Source: Nitzschia sp. pyKryTriq1
Lineage: Eukaryota > Bacillariophyta > Bacillariophyceae > Bacillariales > Bacillariaceae
Reading direction: 5' to 3'
Assembly: GCA_956465555.1 (NCBI GenBank)
Contig: OY101128.1
Span: 62,001 to 126,000 of the forward strand
DNA: 64,000 nt
The position numbers and the translations under genes are program-made. A model generated the notes under the pieces. The model saw only the letters and a list, made by a program, of their open reading frames with translations. It was not told where the DNA came from and searched no databases. Below, in pieces: positions 63,801 through 64,000 of this stretch (the stretch's first letter is position 1; each line of letters opens with the position of its first letter).

Positions 63801-63984
63801 TGGTGCGATTGGAGACTCGTATTCGTAAATTATGTTTTTGAACCATCATCATCATTGTAGCAGTTGTCATCATCGTGGATGACCCTTGTTGCTCGGCAGC
63901 ACCGGACGAGGAATCCATATCCAAATCCAACGAAAACATAGTATCTCCCATGGTACTGCTCATCGAGGGTTCTATGATAGACAT
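57844..63984 (-). CDS. hybrid histidine kinase with HNOBA-like sensor and three receiver domains
   Basis: A single 2046-codon frame starts at ATG 63984, 16 bases from the window end; the frame is open upstream, so the start may lie further out. After a small N-terminal fold and a disordered region comes, at about 797-960, a domain like HNOBA of soluble guanylate cyclases (FPYHIVLDQDFRILQVGNNL, then DLPLHSCQREAVLLGEH) and a coiled coil. The kinase core has MSHEIRTPLN (His995), the N box LFNLLGNAGKFS, IDYGKGID and GGTGLGLSI. A degenerate receiver-like segment follows, then a linker with six LFAxL-type motifs. Three receivers end the protein, with phospho-acceptors Asp1647, Asp1809 and Asp1978 and acidic AEDN pockets; the second has PKTF in place of the usual KP. 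No HNOB haem domain is present, so NO sensing cannot be claimed. Likely a cytosolic phosphorelay protein. Confidence 0.92.
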   Translation of the reverse strand: MSIIEPSMSSTMGDTMFSLDLDMDSSSGAAEQQGSSTMMTTATMMMMVQKHNLRIRVSNRTSHRFKDLVVDINDHLTLLDAVYNNPGVKDAHVRKWGPQVVQDVKRGQAEIHMVVWDDDAARPWRTFSIQELATTTTRDLYETVPESCDLVKLFLECVKIKNGNSNSNINNINNINITTNNSNLDATTTTTTLGTVAGVVVAPTNMNLNMDAANTTTTTRVLSSLPLPPPPLPSSSTSTHASSSTVGTQNNTQPTTMAGGVGVGVGATSVMRLQNGKPQSTAVMSMSAMMRHSKSENCLKKRGVNAAAGSGGAAASSSSSSKRGTRLNHMAMSASSNMSSTGSMSGSSTGSGPLHHHHQQQQSSRNNSRDRLLTIGDGFANYQKSRSLNRLMLNRSDHGSSSGTARGGLRTASAAAGGGGRRGSSRKMDLDVILMQAKVERQKQRSVSSEDIFSSNNFNATWNETVNNQPPQQHHIHLRQQEHQDRVASNSNDSTLSSKVQRFLQYSQSTISSRSNTTSEEHADATPEERLKEFQRLCNAKKSTSFQSRENFRSGGGGGRPPAGGSGSQNNAIFPTIVQTRPEKENPFLSRVSSLTLQGGRPTVMAASPSSLSRGGAPNATFPKRSSMTHTGEEQPGTLSAPSHSHNQNLHHRMRSIGSSNDIAAGKTSDRISRFLRFSQPIEKKPMDHASNTTNNTSTTSNNNKGLHASMSTLSLKSGSQMSLDPLKEEYQYTIPAITRSISASPNNHNTSDSSRKPSADIPPIAEIEVITSEDGSPAAPAPRNTGGGIALSPELVKEVFPYHIVLDQDFRILQVGNNLAQLIDEEFMIQRTVSDILMVTGPIPMFGKWDWNILDKMKDKTVFLESVLSNSSDTKVKIKGTIIEISHSPHTVMLALLPNVKNLSELESMDLSMVDLPLHSCQREAVLLGEHSKSEVKLTNHLDQLHRDLIDSMEKQIEERTDELATANEDLERANSQLAIQSARQLEHFACMSHEIRTPLNCIVGMSSLLLDDADEMDPMHADSIRMINTSGDLLKAVVDDVLDYAKLESGSFEVDIKPTNLQETLASVVHSISQKVQEKNIRLRTHFSPTLPLILETDSRRLQQVLFNLLGNAGKFSKHDSVIDLSVTLMTGPLKQEEGQPVVYSESGQIIRFAVIDYGKGIDRKDFKTIFEPFSQASKETQNVYGGTGLGLSITSKLVHRLGGTVGLDSEPGNYTEFTVDLPFSGISVDVNDVRSKVKDTTLILVESARTYDYSFTQHSILPEPTPFDDTVVETYGLDVVRCSSMAQAYSEANTRTNASGKTRHMAMLVHETLYDTVSLDRMEELLKSSNSTVMTFGPNYMIQQTKERHFKSLLSFFPAALLDCIASHVVSQQQVWGDRVSSVETTQGDQPTNAISLFASLESKTPAAGGTTVGTEPTGLFAPLSNQGTAANTNDTSSALSLNDRTTPSTDGGLFAYLSVESKSTTPALASVKTDSSNQTPSTGRGLFAALSTPPSKIAKASTPAPSGLFASLSSRSASSEELGSTTKSGTGEGWLLASLPKHSIPNSLLPYPDDASPPPPPALGRSKSLSGHGQEKRVSKIKVAAPKRDLKVLYAEDNLINQKILSKMLQRAGIENDSITIVDNGQKAVDICEKVKFDCIFMDMQMPVMDGMEATRLIVESDPKAIVYFVSAHALEEYKQQAAAVGALGFFSKPVSLSVVESVLDSLGKDNKERGEAKDTEEQKAVASTVGTTQAQKLPVLNTSPDASQEVRGLKVLYAEDNKVNQKVLTRVLNRAGVTDVTVVDNGKVAVDLCQTQKFDCIFMDMEMPVMGGREATKLIVENDPNAIVVIVTAYTEDELDSKPVGAWKLIPKTFRLAQIEEFLKSLTSRLEKSNPHWNRISAALVGPLPVSPKTATSGKPKAPPTTATKAIKEKPQVPISNLKVLYAEDNLINQKVLSRILNRAGVTDITIVDDGKKAVDICEKVKFDCIFMDMQMPVMDGVEACRRIVETDPTARVVFVTAHALDEFKQQAKETGAKSFISKPFRLGDLQRLLQKDLDLW

Positions 63985-64000
63985 GGGATGGCCGGCACTT

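Noticed and set aside
35920-63984. A single cGMP/NO signalling cluster made of the cyclase/PDE and HNOBA kinase genes
   Set aside because: The genes are 17 kb apart, separated by unrelated genes, and the kinase lacks a haem domain; adjacency looks coincidental.

Overview
The window looks like nuclear DNA of a diatom, most likely a pennate one. Support comes from short GT-AG introns, secreted or membrane proteins with Ser/Pro- and Thr/Pro-rich linkers, very long Asn, Ser, Gln, Asp and His runs inside coding sequence, and gene types familiar from diatom genomes (a fused nucleotide cyclase/phosphodiesterase, hybrid histidine kinases, orphan diatom-type proteins). Most spacers are crowded with short self-complementary words built from GTAC, CTAG, TAGTA and ACCGGT. 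No rRNA, tRNA or CRISPR array was recognised.

Layout. 1-5.5 kb: the 3' end of a low-complexity protein gene, a dispersed repeat, and a type II membrane protein gene. 5.5-9 kb: an unrecognised 782-residue protein converging on an alpha/beta hydrolase. 9-11.6 kb: a spacer with a strong GC-rich hairpin and an inverted copy of the repeat. 11.6-14 kb: a secreted or single-pass surface protein. 15.3-16.1 kb: a coiled-coil ORF abutting a retroelement remnant. 16.9-19.3 kb: a three-exon membrane-anchored metzincin-like protease. 19.5-23.1 kb: a third repeat copy, a tandem duplication and a DNA transposon with terminal inverted repeats and a truncated piggyBac-like transposase. 24.5-30.6 kb: a diatom-type orphan protein and a four-exon ankyrin-RBR-RanBP2 ubiquitin ligase. 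31.6-32 kb: a 41-bp minisatellite. 32.6-34.2 kb: a disordered repeat protein. 35.9-40.8 kb: a six-exon receptor-like cyclase/phosphodiesterase. 42.4-43.8 kb: a secreted protein with a TTHB210/DUF5602-like motif. 44.4-50.9 kb: a large secreted Cys-module plus Lin-12/Notch-repeat protein with an apparent frameshift. 52.2-54.5 kb: an S28 serine carboxypeptidase. 55.1-57.4 kb: a TrmN6-like methyltransferase with zinc-finger motifs. 57.8-64 kb: a 2046-residue HNOBA-histidine kinase with three receivers.

Several genes concern signalling and the cell surface (cyclase/PDE, HNOBA kinase, metzincin, LNR protein, S28 peptidase), but nothing in the sequence ties them into one operon-like system. The strongest second-look items are the multi-module LNR protein, the TIR-bounded transposon, the three-copy repeat family, the RBR ligase architecture, the LFAxL repeats in the kinase, and several near-perfect hairpins.

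All exon joins were made by eye from splice consensus, reading-frame phase and motif continuity; no alignment or expression data were available.
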